NCBI GenBank assembly: GCA_948470475.1
Contig: OX419335.1
Span: 39,893,594 to 39,957,593 of the forward strand
Direction of reading: 5' to 3'
Length of the DNA: 64,000 nt
From: Galaxea fascicularis
Taxonomy: Eukaryota; Cnidaria; Anthozoa; Scleractinia; Euphylliidae
Shown: in pieces, positions 1 through 10,747 of the stretch
Layout: each line of letters starts with the position of its first letter
Numbering within the stretch: the stretch's first letter is position 1
Translations under genes and position numbers: made by a program
Notes under the pieces: generated by a model
The model's database searches: none
What the model was told of the DNA's origin: nothing
The model's input: the letters and a program-made list of their open reading frames with translations, nothing else

Positions 1-730
1 GTCATCAACTGACTCAAACTTGAAAGTACGTGATGAATTCTCCGCTTTCTTTAAGTATATTCGACCATTGTTTGTCCATATAAATTTCCACTTAAGGTCT
101 TTCTTGAGTTTGTTTAAACTGCCAAACAGCTTCTTTCTCATCGGGGTCAAAGATTCAGAGATATAAACCTTCTTAGTTAAATCTAGCGACTCCACCTCAA
201 GATCTTTCAGAGATTTAATGCTGCTAGCTTTCTTCCCGGCCACTTCCTTTCTGCTGGCATAGAACTCGTCGCGAACTGCCCTCCTTGTGAATTTCACAAT
301 CAGCCGCTTGGTTAAACGTAGGTAAAGGATGAGCAGTAGATATGTCCTCATCGCCAAGGTCCATACCCATTTCTTTTCCAATGGTCTTCACAAGCTCGAA
401 ACAATCGACTTCATCATTCGGTTTTAAGCCTGATATTTCAACGCAGTCTCTTCTAAGGTATTGGGCAAGCTCGTCAATTTCTTTCTTCGCTTCAACAGAG
501 TGCTTTTGTGTAATGCTAAGATCTTGCTTAACAGTTCTTACATCTGCGGTGAGCTTCCCTGTTTTATCATTACTGCTCTGAATCTTCTTTAACAACTCGT
601 CGTACTTGCCAGAGAAGTAGTCAACAGACGACTTCAGTTCACTAAATTTTTCTTCAGTCGAAAGCAATTTTGATCTTATTGGTCTAATTTCCTCCTCGAG
701 GAGTTTTTTGATGTCATCCAGGGTTGCCAT
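1..730 (-). pseudogene. LINE ORF1 fragment with coiled coil (runs off window edge)
   Basis: This is a piece of a LINE ORF1, the RNA-binding chaperone type that forms coiled-coil trimers. Reading starts at an ATG at 730 (protein MATLDDIKKLLEEE), followed by about 100 residues of charged heptad sequence. After this comes the family signature CVEISGLKPND, then LVKTIGKEMGMDL and DISTAHPLP. Near 290-300 the frame shifts. The typical C-terminal sequence (VKFTRR, then GRIYLKKAENS near position 60) continues in another frame to the edge of the window. An upstream in-frame ATG at 823 adds a hydrophobic stretch that does not belong to the family, so 730 is the better start. The frameshift makes it a dead copy. 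No reverse transcriptase is present inside the window. The LINE clade cannot be fixed from ORF1 alone. Confidence 0.75.
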
Positions 731-1030
731 GAACAAAACAAATAACAAGATACCTGCATAAAGTAAAATGACAGCCAAAATGGCGGAGCTACTAAAATAT
801 ACTGCCGGCAGCCATGGCGCCATATGCTAATGACCCTAGATTGGTGCTTTCCTTTTTCAGTACCACAGCACAGGGTTCTTTTCTTTCCAGTTTGATCAAG
901 AATAGTAATGTCTTCGGCACTTTCCATGGCAAATCCACAACTACGTAATTCTAAAATACAAGATAAAAATAAAATAAAGCAATATTCTTATAATAAATTA
1001 TTATATACGTCTAAGTTAAGAAAACTTGAC
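731..1030. other. Junction between LINE ORF1 piece and Penelope-like element
   Basis: This short stretch separates the minus-strand LINE ORF1 from the plus-strand Penelope-like element. It probably holds the LINE 5' leader and the 5' part of the Penelope-like element. I see no clear gene, repeat boundary or RNA here. Confidence 0.4.
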
Positions 1031-1044
1031 AGCGAAAGACCCAA

Positions 1045-3538
1045 GACAAGGGGACGACCTCCCAAGCACTACCATCCTCTCTTGGAAAAAGAGAAACTCG
1101 TTGGTAATGTCATTCGAAAGATTCTGCCTAAACCTGTAGCTGACACACTTTGTCCAACTGGTTCTAGGCTTGCTCATCTATATGGTTTACCAAAAACACA
1201 TAAACCTACGTTATCGATGAGACCCATTCTGTCAGCCACCAAGACCTATAATTACGACCTAGCAAAGTGGCTCGAGGAAAAGTTGAAACCGTTATCCATC
1301 AACGAACATACAATCACCGATACATTCAAATTCGCAGAGGAAATTTGCAATACTTCATTTAACGTCCCTCTTCACTAATGTGCCACTCAATGAAACCATC
1401 AGTCTTCTGGCAGAAAAGGCTTTTACCAACAACTGGTTCAATACTACATACAACCTTAACATCACAAAATCTGCCCTGATTGAGCTCTTAACCATCGCAA
1501 CGAAAGATCAGTTGTTTCAATTCAATGGCGAACTTTACGAACAGTCTGAGGGTGTAGCTATGGGTTCTCCTCTCGGTCCTCTCATGGCTAACACCTTCAT
1601 GTGTAGTCTTGAAGAACAACTTAAAGGGCCACGATCAACCAAAAATCATTGCGCGCCTCTGTTGATGTTATCATCTGGGAAATCGGCCGTCCCGTAAGAC
1701 TCATAACGCGTGGGAGAAAAATCGAACGATCGAAGGACAGGAGGAAAGTTCCTTCGATGTTACTGGCGACAATAGTTATTTGGGTTATGAAAAAAGACCT
1801 GTTAACCGTTACAGCTCTCCTATAGCTCGCCAAGAGAGCACTGATCACGAGGAAGCGGGGCCGTCTCAAGCTCTTCCAAGCAGAGTGGTGAGATGCAATG
1901 AATGAAGGAGCGCGTATGTTGACTTTTGATTAGCGATTTGTTGGATATAAACGACTAAGAATTTGTGTTGCTCTCCACTCTGTATAGATCTGCCAGTGCA
2001 AGAATACATGCAGTCGAAAAACAGGAACATATTGGGGATGTGTGCGCAGAGATGCCAGTTTGAGATGCTCGGCGAGTTGTGTATGTGGCAGCATTTCAAA
2101 GCCGTGTAACAATAATAAAGAAGTTGTGATAAATCAACGTCAACCTCCTCCAAGCAGTGCAATGTTTTATTGGGTTTTACAACACTTGACAACAGTAATT
2201 ATTACAGAATAAGAAAGTCAAGTGATAATACAAACTGATAAGCACTTACATGAAATCGGGTTATAAATGGCGGATGAATCCTGCAAACGAGCTCGTTTTG
2301 TTTAAGAAGATCTGCTCTCATCCATACAACTGAGCATAAATCCATGCAGGACCTAAGCAAATTTCGCTGTTTGAATTATTTGCGAACCCAGAAACTTGTT
2401 TCCTGTCGTTCCATAGCTTAAATGTGGGAAAGCCAAACAATATGTCGGTCCTCTGGCCTCGGCCGGCGACCTCTTTTCAACTGGCGGCTTCATTCAGAAC
2501 TTCATACGATAATAACGAAGAAATAACTATACAAATCCGCGAATTAAATGTTAAAAAAGCTATTCACAAATATCACAACTAACGTAAGCAGATAATACGG
2601 CCGATGGAGCCAGATGGAAGTTCACCTTCTTAGAATCGTATTTTCTGTAATACAGAAAATGGCGCCGATGAAAGTGCTCGCGCGCAATGGCTCATGGTTG
2701 AGCATGGTCCTTTAAGCTCCGGGACAAACTACCATCATACTACAAGCGCTACGTTGATGATACCTTAACTGTCATGAAGGATGAAGTGTCTGCCTATTCT
2801 TTCCTGCATGTTTTAAATGACCTCCATCCATCGATCAGCTTTACTATGGAACTGCCAACTGTGAACACGCTTCCTTTCTTAGGCATGGTCTTAAGAAAAG
2901 ACAGTCAGAACATTACAACTAGTGTATATGTGAAACCGACCAGAACTGGTCTATTGTTACATTACGATAGTCATGTTGATAATCGTTACAAGAAATCCTT
3001 AATTATTACCATGCTAGACCGAGCTTTTAAACTATCATCTAACTGGTCATTATTTCATGAAGAGTGTATCCATCTCAAGACCTTATTTCTACAGTTGGCA
3101 TATCCTGAACACCTTATTCGCTCTACGATCTCCAATTTTATTACATCCAAACAAACACCAGTACTTCCACGCGAATCCACACCTGACTTACAATCAGTAG
3201 TTGGAGAAGATCTCAAACATAAAGAAATCAAGCCCGCGTTGATCAACGAACAATCAGTAGTTTACAAATTTGAATGTGGCTGGTGTGATGCCAGCTATGT
3301 TGGTTACACGCGTCGGCATCTCTACCAATGAATCGAAGAGCACAAAAGATCTGGATCAATATTCAATCACAGCCAAAGTCAACATCCATCAAGAACAATA
3401 ACATTTAGTATGTTTCACATTCTTAGGAAATGCTCTAGCAAATTTGATTGTCTTCTGTACGAAATGTTCCTTATTCGCGAGCACAAACCATGTCTAAATA
3501 TTCAAAGTGACTCGATAAAAGCAAAACTTTTCACCTAG
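1045..3538 (+). pseudogene. Penelope-like RT plus GIY-YIG endonuclease, pseudogene
   Basis: The reading frame is broken in three places. Near 1366 bases are lost, and the expected T-S-L-F-T-N-V-P-L continues in another frame (about 1368-1395). At 1625-2711 a transposon interrupts the gene. When the insert and one TTAA copy are ignored the frame resumes without loss, so the insertion entered an otherwise continuous segment. At about 3329 a TGA falls inside the GIY-YIG domain (YVGYTRRHLYQ, stop, IEEH), and reading can then be followed to a TAG at 3536-3538. The RT box EGVAMGSPLGP, the YVDD box and the LPFLGM motif (about 2870) are typical of Penelope-like RTs. The endonuclease has the Y-V-G-Y variant of GIY-YIG. 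It is not expected to be active. Confidence 0.85.
1625..2711. mobile_element. TTAA-flanked non-autonomous DNA transposon inside the Penelope-like element
   Basis: The insertion is bounded by TTAA on both sides (1621-1624 and 2712-2715). It has imperfect terminal inverted repeats of roughly 30 bp, starting AGGGCCACGATCAACCA on the left and, read inward, AGGACCATGCTCAACCA on the right. Both repeats continue to CATTGCGCGC. TTAA duplication is used by the piggyBac and Kolobok groups. I see no transposase, so it is probably a non-autonomous member of one of these. Confidence 0.8.
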
Positions 3539-3600
3539 CCTCTAGGGACTAAGAACTTGAACTTGAACATTAATATTCTTGTTATCTGTTAAATATCTTA

Positions 3601-3648
3601 TTTTGACCTGATGATGGTGTCATGAGGACACCAAAACGTTGTCAAATA
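3601..3648 (+). ncRNA. Degenerate hammerhead-like motif of the Penelope-like element
   Basis: The sequence contains CTGATGA, then a stem GGTGTC / GACACC closed by the loop ATGAG, then AAAAC and GTTGTC. Penelope-like elements are known to carry hammerhead ribozymes with core CTGATGA, GAAAC and a very short stem III ending GTC. The layout matches, but the first G of GAAA is replaced by A, so self-cleavage is unlikely in this copy. Confidence 0.4.
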
Positions 3649-3769
3649 TGATTCTACCCGTAATTTTTATTATCAAATTATTAGTAGTATTGAATATGAT
3701 CAATTCGATATGAGTTATAATGGATTACTCATTCAGGTAAAAAGACTGATTTATATGTAATGAAAATAC

Positions 3770-4715
3770 CTTTTGATAACACCACTTTGTTTTGCCTTGC
3801 CTTGGTTAACACCATCATTCAGTTCTTGATACTCAGTTCGCCTCTGCCCAAATTCCCTTAAAGATACAATTTCCTGCTGGTAGCTTACTTTTCCCTCCCG
3901 TAGACATTCTTGTACTTTGAGTGGAAGATTGCACTCTTTTACCCACATTTTACGTCCATCAGCCCATTGTACCTACATAGTAAATAGAATATGTGATTAT
4001 TAACCGCTAATTAACGCTTTGAACAAAGCATTTGCATACAATCTAATGTGTAACTGAAATAAGAGCTTATTTGCTAAATGGCAGTTATTCTGATGTAAAT
4101 TCACAATTCCCTACACACTATCATTTGCAGTACTTTGCAATACAATACTATTAGGTTTTACCTCATATCTGATTCCTTGTCTAGTGGTTACTTCATTTAA
4201 AACCTTTACAATCAATGAACCAGGTTTGTTGCTGTCATTTTTCTCTTCAGCATGTATAGTTTCATCTTCCACACCATCATCTCAAAAAACCATTGCTGTC
4301 TTGTTGTGGTTGCCACAATATCTTGAGCCCTTAGACGGTGTATTTTGACATCCTGTTGGATTGAATGTCCATTTATTATTTTACTCAAGCCAATTACATA
4401 ATAATAGAAAAGATAACTGTCTTGCTGATAATCCCTGTTGAACAGCAAACCTCTTTATTGCATTTCCTGTCCGAATGATTTTCTTTACTTATTTTAAATC
4501 AATTTAATTACGTGACACAAGAAAACTATTATCTCATCTAATTCCAGTGATGCAATTACCATTGGTGGTTATTACAATTCTTTCAACTTACCAACAACGA
4601 TTGACCCTGACATTTCAGCAAACTGTAGTTCACCAATATCTTTCACCATACAAACTTGACGAGCAGTTTTCATATTGCCATCCATTACTAGAACTGTCTT
4701 ACATCCAGGAACTTC
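3770..4715 (-). CDS. Candidate exons of an unrecognised spliced gene
   Basis: Three stretches on the minus strand look like exons. The exon 3770-3972 starts after a good acceptor (ACTATGTAG) and ends at AAAAG|GTATTT. The exon ending at 4162 (TATGAG|GTAAAA) joins it in frame to read RQGIRYE then VQWADGRKMWVKEC. A third, ending at 4592 (GTTG|GTAAGTT), reads CEVPGCKTVLVMDGNMKTAR followed by QVCMVKDIGELQF. The outer limits of the last two are uncertain. I do not recognise the protein. The first join has a chromo-like ring, and the Cys-rich VMDGNMK part could belong to a transposon-related family. No start or stop codon was placed. Confidence 0.4.
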
Positions 4716-4779
4716 ACACGTATGGTATAGTTAAGAAAAATGTTTTAGTGACTTTATAAGCTTTAGGGGTTTGTTTGTG

Positions 4780-5530
4780 CAGAGCCTCCCCATTTGAAAT
4801 TATAATTAATTAATTAAAAAATAATTTTATTAGTTGACAAAACTTCAAACACGATTTACAAGATGATTACTAACCCTATAATAACATTACATTGAAATAC
4901 TACCTAATCTAAAACTACAACAAATAACTAAACAAGACACTATATAAAAACAACAAACCAAAAACAAAGCAAAAACAACAAAGAAAAAAAAATCTAATTG
5001 CTACGGTGCAGAGCCCAAGGAAAGAGCCCACTTCTTATTAAATTTTTCCATATTGCTTGTTTTAGTACATATGAACTTTTCTATTTCATACCTGATTTTA
5101 ACCTTTGGCTTAAAAGCAGTTATGCTTGGAAAAGTCTGATTTCTTCTGCAACCCCAGATATAAGATTTTGCAATCAGTATCAAATAATTTAGCAAGGGGC
5201 ACTGTGCGTTTATTATTCCAATAATAACGTCTTTCAGAGTAAGGTGGACAAATTCTCTTGTCAATGAATAATAATACCATTCAAATTCCTTCCAAAAGTG
5301 CCGCGCATGTCTGCAGTTGAAAAGGACGTGGTTAAGGGTTTCGGGTTCCGATTTGCAAAACGAGCATTTATCATCTGGGATATAACCTATTTTACATAAC
5401 TTAGTGTTAGTAAATAATATCGAATTGAGGACTTTATATTGAAAAGCTTTAATATAAGACTCAAAGGACACCTTATGAGGAAGCAGAAACACCTTATTCA
5501 ACTGTTCTATTAATTTATTTTTGGAACTCT
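4780..5530 (-). pseudogene. 3' end of a LINE: ORF2 C-terminus with zf-RVT, plus AT-rich 3' UTR
   Basis: From 5530 down to 5001 the minus strand reads the end of a LINE ORF2. It includes the Cys/His zinc-binding segment common after the reverse transcriptase (KLCKIGYIPDDKCSFCKSEP, then LNHVLFNCRHARHFWKEF). The reading stops at 5001. About 220 bases of AT-rich sequence follow, which are probably the 3' UTR and end near 4790. The reverse transcriptase is missing: the copy is cut at 5530, exactly where a small inverted-repeat element begins. It is a dead 5'-truncated LINE of L1-like or related type. Confidence 0.7.
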
Positions 5531-5739
5531 TACAGTCTTTCCTGTAAAACCGTGAACACCAGAAAAAATTTGTGGAACGTTTATTGTTTTGCAGCCAATC
5601 AGAAGCAACATGAAACCACAACCTAATTACCGTTACTGTATGCGGTTTAGTTTTCTCACGCGTGATTGGCTTTTTACTTGAAACACAATAACATTCCATA
5701 GATATTTCAGGTGTTCACGGTTTTACGGGAAAGACTGTA
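5531..5739. mobile_element. Small inverted-repeat (MITE-like) element
   Basis: About 30 bases at 5531 (TACAGTCTTTCCTGTAAAAC and on to GTGAACACC) recur in reverse complement ending at 5739, with one mismatch. The ends carry TA, as in Tc1/mariner-type MITEs. The centre (about 150 bp) shows no gene. It abuts the truncated LINE 3' end. Confidence 0.65.
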
Positions 5740-5891
5740 AAATAATGTTGTGTTCTGACACCTGCCCTGACATAACGAACAAGTAATGGTATGAAAATTA
5801 ACACATATTGTGTACAATAATAATGAAATAAATTCACACTCCCATACAATAATTATTGTATTGCATGTTAAGATTATCGCTACAAAGTTAC

Positions 5892-6059
5892 CTCCCCACT
5901 TTCTTAAAAATGCCTCACAGAATTGTTCTGTCACCAATTCCACAATTTCGTTTCCATCACATGGTAGTGATGGCAATTTTTCCCAGAGATTGTGCCGTTG
6001 AATGGTTTCCAATGATGCCAGCTGGAGAAAGGTCTCTTCTAATCTTTGCTGGTCCAAAT
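5892..6059 (-). other. Possible exon at the left edge of the snRNA array
   Basis: The minus strand is open here and reads QRLEETFLQLASLETIQRHN, then LWEKLPSLPCDGNEIVELV and EQFCEAFLRKWG. It ends at GGGGAG|GTAACTTT, which is a plausible splice donor at 5892. The open frame starts directly at the edge of array-derived sequence (about 6060), so the 5' part of the exon, if real, was replaced. I do not recognise the product. Confidence 0.35.
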
Positions 6060-6081
6060 GTTTCTTTTTTTTCAATTGAAT
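6060..6081 (-). other. 22-bp piece of U2 3' flanking sequence
   Basis: These 22 bases are identical to the sequence just downstream of the intact U2 gene (the plus-strand stretch with GTTTC, a T run and CAATTGAAT). They join element piece J to unrelated sequence and mark the left limit of array-derived DNA. Part of the match is a T run, so chance similarity is possible but not likely. Confidence 0.55.
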
Positions 6082-6810
6082 TAGACAATTCATAAGGAGC
6101 ATCATAAATAGTGACGTAGGTTACACCATCAGTTGACAAAGAAGAGGGTTGATAATTGTTGTCACGGCGAGGAATCCAAGGAGACTTTTGAAGAAAACGC
6201 TTGCACACCACTAGACGAAAAGGTAAGAAAAGCGACACCAGACGGATTACGTTGAAGACAGCGAACTGAAGACACGGGAATACCAATTGAATTAAACGCT
6301 TGAAAGATGGCAGTAGAAGAAATATTTTTGTCAGGCACGTGAAAAAAGGCGGAACAAGGGCCTTCAGACAGGATATTACCAGGGCTCCAGTGATCACATT
6401 CAAAGGCGGTCATACGGTTATGATTATGCACAAACTCACCAAAATCCGCAAAACTGGACGAAGTACCACGACTATCACCACTGGAAACACTAGCGGTACA
6501 ATGACGACGAGAATGACGAACAACATTGGCATAAGACACCGAATCAGATTCTTGAGGTAATCAAGAAGTAATCTGGGCATTAAGAGAAAAACGTAAGGAA
6601 AAATCATGATTAACACAGATATTGCCATCTTTTGAAGCGAGCACCTTCGTCGACCATAGATTGCAGGACGCCAGGAACTTTAATGTTATGCGGCGGAGAA
6701 TTGGCTATAGGTGTAATATCAGAAGTAGGCGGAGTAGAGATAAATTCAGCAGAAGTAGCAGAGGAAACCGATGTAGGTGTGGTCGTAACAGAAAATTCAG
6801 AACACATAGG
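6082..6810 (-). pseudogene. Element J: mosaic ORF1 fragment
   Basis: This is a broken retrotransposon ORF1. Its upper part has the N-terminal signature VPGVLQSMVDEGARFKR, closely matching IPGALQSMAETGARFQR of element E. From about 6560 it switches to the type seen in D and I: SVSYANVV, then PCSAFFHVPDKNIS and VRCLQRNPSGVAFLTF. Near 6085 it reads YDAPYELSN, the end of the first RRM-like block, and stops abruptly at U2 flanking DNA. There are frameshifts near 6600 and 6170. It has no zinc knuckles and no ORF2. Confidence 0.7.
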
Positions 6811-8062
6811 TGTGACGTAGGAGAAACACAGGTATCAGGAACAGGAACACCGACATCAGAACTAACAACAGTAGAGGCATGAGAAGCAGAAACATCAGCA
6901 GCATTAGTAACAGGAACAGTATTAACAGCACCAGCAAGTTCAACATCAGAAACAGCAGCGGCAAGTGTTGAATCCAAAATAGTAGCGACAGTAGCTTGAG
7001 AAGGCAAGCTTTGAGAAGGCAACGCTGAAGATGAAGACGAAGATTGCGAAGAAGAAGGTGATGTAGAAGACGATGAACTGGAAGACGAAGAACCAATGGA
7101 ATCAGCAGGACTAGGTGGTTGTGTATCCACAGCAGGCGGAGAAGGAGGATCAGGCGAAACAGGAATAACAGTAGGAGGATCAGCGGAAGCAGGACGAGGA
7201 GGAGGGAAATCAACAGGATCATCATCCTTTTTGTGATCATCAGGTGGCAAACGATTACGCCAGGAAAAGGGGCAATGGTAAGCCCGGTGGTCTTCCTCAC
7301 GGCAAATTAAACATTTCTCATTAGCAGGACATTCTTTACACGTATGACCAACATCATCACAGTTATAACAAACGACATTAGGGCAATTTTTGGCTTCATG
7401 ATCATGCAAATGGCATTTTCGACAAGTTGAAGGCTGACCAGGATATTTGATGCGAAGTAGAAATTTACCAAACTGCATAAACGAAGGAATATGTTTACGA
7501 AGAGGTGTGAAGACGAAGGTGCGATTTCCATTGTATATACATGTACCAGGATGATTTTGCATAACAGAAAACTGATGGGAATCAATTTTACCATAAGATG
7601 CAAGGCGGTGAGCAATGGCTTCATTTGACAATTCAAACGGTGCATCATAGACAGCAAAAAAATACGGCGAGTAGAACCACCAGGAATATTATAAGAAGCT
7701 TTACGATGTGCAACAAAAGATGATTTCTTAAGGAAATAATTACGTTCTTGATCTGTAGTAAATGTGATATAGGTGTGGCCGGCGGGATTACGTTGCAAAC
7801 AGCGAACAGCAGATGATTGAATACCATGCGAACGGAGTTCTTTAAAAATCTCATCCGAAGAAATATCATCATATAAGAAAAAATAAGCACTACAGGGTCG
7901 TTCAGGTAAAGTATTAAGACGATGGAAGTTATCTCTTTCAAAGGTAGAACAAACAAGCGGTGGTCGCCGACCAAGCAATTGAGCAGTGTGTTCATCTAAA
8001 ATAACAGGACCATCAGGAGAATCAGCAAGTAAAATAACCGGTATCAAAGCTAAATTTCTACA
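6811..8062 (-). pseudogene. Element I: ORF1 fragment with three CCHC knuckles
   Basis: This ORF1 piece resembles the intact ORF1 of element D. It has ERPCSAYFFLYDDISSDEIF, VRCLQRNPAGHTYITF and LSNEAIAHRLASYGKIDSH. Three zinc knuckles follow (CRKCHLHDHEAKNC, CYNCDDVGHTCKEC, CLICREEDHRAYHC), each C-x2-C-x4-H-x4-C. After them comes a long Ser/Pro/Thr-rich tail with runs of serine. The N-terminal 50 or so residues are missing because the piece begins inside the gene, fused at about 8062 to the reverse transcriptase of element G. A T run near 7650 carries a frameshift. No ORF2 follows. Confidence 0.75.
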
Positions 8063-9147
8063 AATCCAAAAGAACTGGACCAAGGAGATCCCAGAACTTG
8101 ACATAAAATTCTTTTGGGAAGCCATCAGGGCCTGGTATTTTGCCGGTATTTAAACTGCAAAGCGCTTGATGAATTTCATCAAGCGTCAAGCGATTTTCCC
8201 AGAGTTCCACATCTGAAGGGTTCAAAAAGCATCAACTCGGGTCAAAAGGTCAGATGAACTTCGAGATCAATAGCCTCTTTGGAGTATAACTGTTGGTAAA
8301 ATTCGTAATGAGCCTTTTCAATTTCTTTTTGGTCAAAAACATCCACGCCACTAGAGTTATAAATAGATTTCACTGAATTCTTCTGGGCGCGAGTGGCTTC
8401 CAAATTTAGAAAGAATTTTGTGGGCTTTTCACCCTCTTCAATCCACTTGGCTCTGCTTCGGATTTGACTAGATTTAAATTGTGCGAGGTTAATCACTCTA
8501 ATTTCGCTCTCCAAACAATTAATAGCACTTTTGACAGAAAGATCACCCTCGAGCAAAGCGCGTTTCTTATCGATCAACAACTTCGTCGCGCAAGTCTTAT
8601 CACGATTCAATCTACGTTGTTTGTTTTTCGCAAAACGAATAGCAGTTATTTTCATGGATTCCTTAAGGAAATCCCACCATTGATGAAGAGAAGGAAAGGC
8701 CTTTTGATACAAAAAATGATACCTAATGACTTTGGAGATTTCTAAGCAAAACTCTTCATCTTCGAGTAATTCTAAATTTAGCCGCCAGAGTCCCGGTCCA
8801 TGAGAAGTTACATTATACAAACCTAATTCCCATTGCACCACATCATGATCCGAGAAAACGCAAGGAATAATTTCACAACTAAAAGTTTGATCGAGTAAAT
8901 CTTGAGGAATGAAAAATTTATCCAAACGTGTCCCTATAGATTTATCAGAATTAAACCGGGGACCAAAAACTCTTGCCGGGCCTTTTCCCTCGCAAACGCT
9001 TGATCGCATCAGGTGCCGCAACTAAAGTTTCCTGGAGAAAAATAATGTCGGCTCGAGATTGTCGAGCAAAATCAAAAATAGCACTCTGTTTGGGATCGTT
9101 GCCAAAACCACGAATGTTCAAACAGATACACTTAATGCGCACAGCCA
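8063..9147 (-). pseudogene. Element G ORF2 fragment: endonuclease with deletion and start of RT
   Basis: The reading begins MAVRIKCICLNIRGFGNDPK with the APE-type endonuclease signature QET. The middle of the endonuclease is deleted: RPGKS joins the later SIGTRLDKFF and SDHDVVQW segments. The linker domain continues with SRAKWIEEGEKPTKFFLNLE and reaches GKIPGPDGFPKEFYVKFW at about 8100, the start of the RT fingers, after several stops near 8240. There it is fused to ORF1 of element I. No RT catalytic box is present. Confidence 0.75.
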
Positions 9148-9246
9148 TAATGAGAGTAAAGTAGAAAAAGATTCCTCTGTTAGACATGAACGTGTAATAC
9201 ATAAAAGAATTAAGTTACATTACTTGGACTTCTTGTGCTTCTTGGT

Positions 9247-10747
9247 TCAGTTAGATACAACATTTCTACGTTTAGCGTCAGGCTCACCAGTTTCAGAAGA
9301 ATCAGAAAGTTCACAAGAATGTACAGTTTTCGAAGAGTGTCCTGTAACCAAAGTTGGTTGAGTGGGCTTGCGGGTCGGAATTTCAACAGCTGAAAGCTTC
9401 GCAGGAACATGGCCTTGTTTCGTGGGTTGTGCGGAAGGGATTGAAAAGTCAGTCGGTGAATTGTTTACAGTATCGTCTTCTGCTTCGCTCAAAACCGGGG
9501 AAGTCGCAGCAGTGGCGAATCTGTCGCCGGGAGGATCAACAGAAATGTCCAAGTCCATTGTAGCTTCGGTGTCAACAGAGTCGGGTTGTTCGGAAAGCTC
9601 ATTTTCAGGCAGGTTGTTCAGCAGGCAAGGATGGTTGTGATTCGGATGAGGTTTCAGTGGGGTCAGTGTCAGGATTAGTAAACAGTCCGGAGTCTTCTTC
9701 AATAGTGGATGTGTTGTTGGTATTAGCGTCGTCACTGTTGTCGTCGCGATTTCGCGTTTCGCGGGCCCAGGAAAACAGACAAAAACGAGCTTTGTGGCCT
9801 TCGGATTTACAAATATTGCACAGCACAGGATCAGGGTAGTCGGAAGCGACATGTCCGGGGCGTTCACAATTAAAGCACACAGATTGACGGCAGACATTTG
9901 CATAGTGACCAGGGCGATTGCAGATGCGACACGTACGCGCTTGGCCTTCATAACGGAGGTGAATTAGGATCTTCCCAAAGCGTAAGAAACTAGGAATCGG
10001 TCCCCGGATTCGTACCCGATAGTGTCGTACACCGTCTTGGATAGATTCACGGCCTTCCAAACGAAAATAGCCGCGGCGATGGCTCATCACATCACAGTAT
10101 CGAGAGAGACGTTTGATAATGGTTTCGTCTGGCATTTCGTACGGAGCGTTGAAAATCTGTAAATACGTAAGCGGACAGTCCACATCTTGAACAGCAAACG
10201 GTTGGCCATGGATTGCAAGTGTATTTCTGGTGAAAAACTCTTCACGGAAACGGGCAGTGCGAAAGGTGATGTTGATCGCACCAGAAGACTGACGTTGAAT
10301 ACATGAGATGTGCGTAGGGTCGATCGACGCTTCATCTAAGGCTTCAAAGAAATCACGGGCAGAAACAAAGACTCTAGGATTCACAACAGCGGTACATGGT
10401 CTGAAAGGAACTTCGTTTTCTTCGTCAATCAACATAACTAACAGGTTCGTCAGCATTCAAAACAGGTCGAGCGGCATCGGCATAAGACACCGATTGCGAA
10501 GGAACAACAACATGTGCCTCAGGCACAACACGGTTTCTCTCAGGTCACCATCTTGTAAATGCGTAGATGGGGCGCTGGCCGACATTTTGTAGTCCCGGTC
10601 GACGCCCTCGCTTCCGTCCAAATAAGGAAAATTTACCGAGAAAATATCGATTGGCGATTGAGAACACGGTCTCACAACATCAGCATAGGAATTTGGCCGT
10701 GAAAAGGCGGAATTTTCAGAATCGGCCGCAGCCGCGGAGTTACTCAT
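9247..10747 (-). pseudogene. Element G ORF1 (RRM-like plus three CCHC knuckles), broken
   Basis: ORF1 of these elements is the nucleic-acid-binding protein that packages the element RNA. The first start (10747, MSNSAAAADSENSAF) runs into a duplicated leader. The main frame covers 10456-9605, with SSGAINITFRTARFREEF and QIFNAPYEMPDETIIKRLSR in the two RRM-like blocks. Three knuckles follow: CRICNRPGHYANVC, CFNCERPGHVASD-Y (a tyrosine replaces the last cysteine) and CNICKSEGHKARFC. Near 9620 a frameshift moves reading to the frame ending at 9247 (TGEPDAKRRNVVSN). The lost cysteine, frameshift and duplicated leader all indicate a dead copy. Confidence 0.75.

Larger units (their letters stand above)
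1030..3655 (+). mobile_element. Penelope-like retroelement, broken and interrupted
   Basis: A Penelope-like element encodes one protein, a reverse transcriptase followed by a GIY-YIG endonuclease. Here the pieces are in order: LYGLPKTHKP and MRPILSA (about 1170-1230), EGVAMGSPLGPLMAN (about 1545-1590), the YVDDT catalytic box (about 2740-2755) and the GIY-YIG region from about 3285. The left boundary is uncertain because the N-terminal region does not align clearly. The 3' part contains a conserved CTGATGA stem-loop (listed separately). A TTAA-flanked insertion of 1,087 bp sits between the GSPLGP and YVDD boxes. The copy is dead because it has a frameshift, the insertion and a stop codon. Confidence 0.85.

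Noticed and set aside
6797..7300. Leucine-rich open frame (minus)
   Set aside because: It is a frame shadow of the Ser/Pro-rich tail of element I ORF1. The same effect explains the Leu-rich frames at 19595-19978, 60131-60565, 60578-61276 and 24691-25695.
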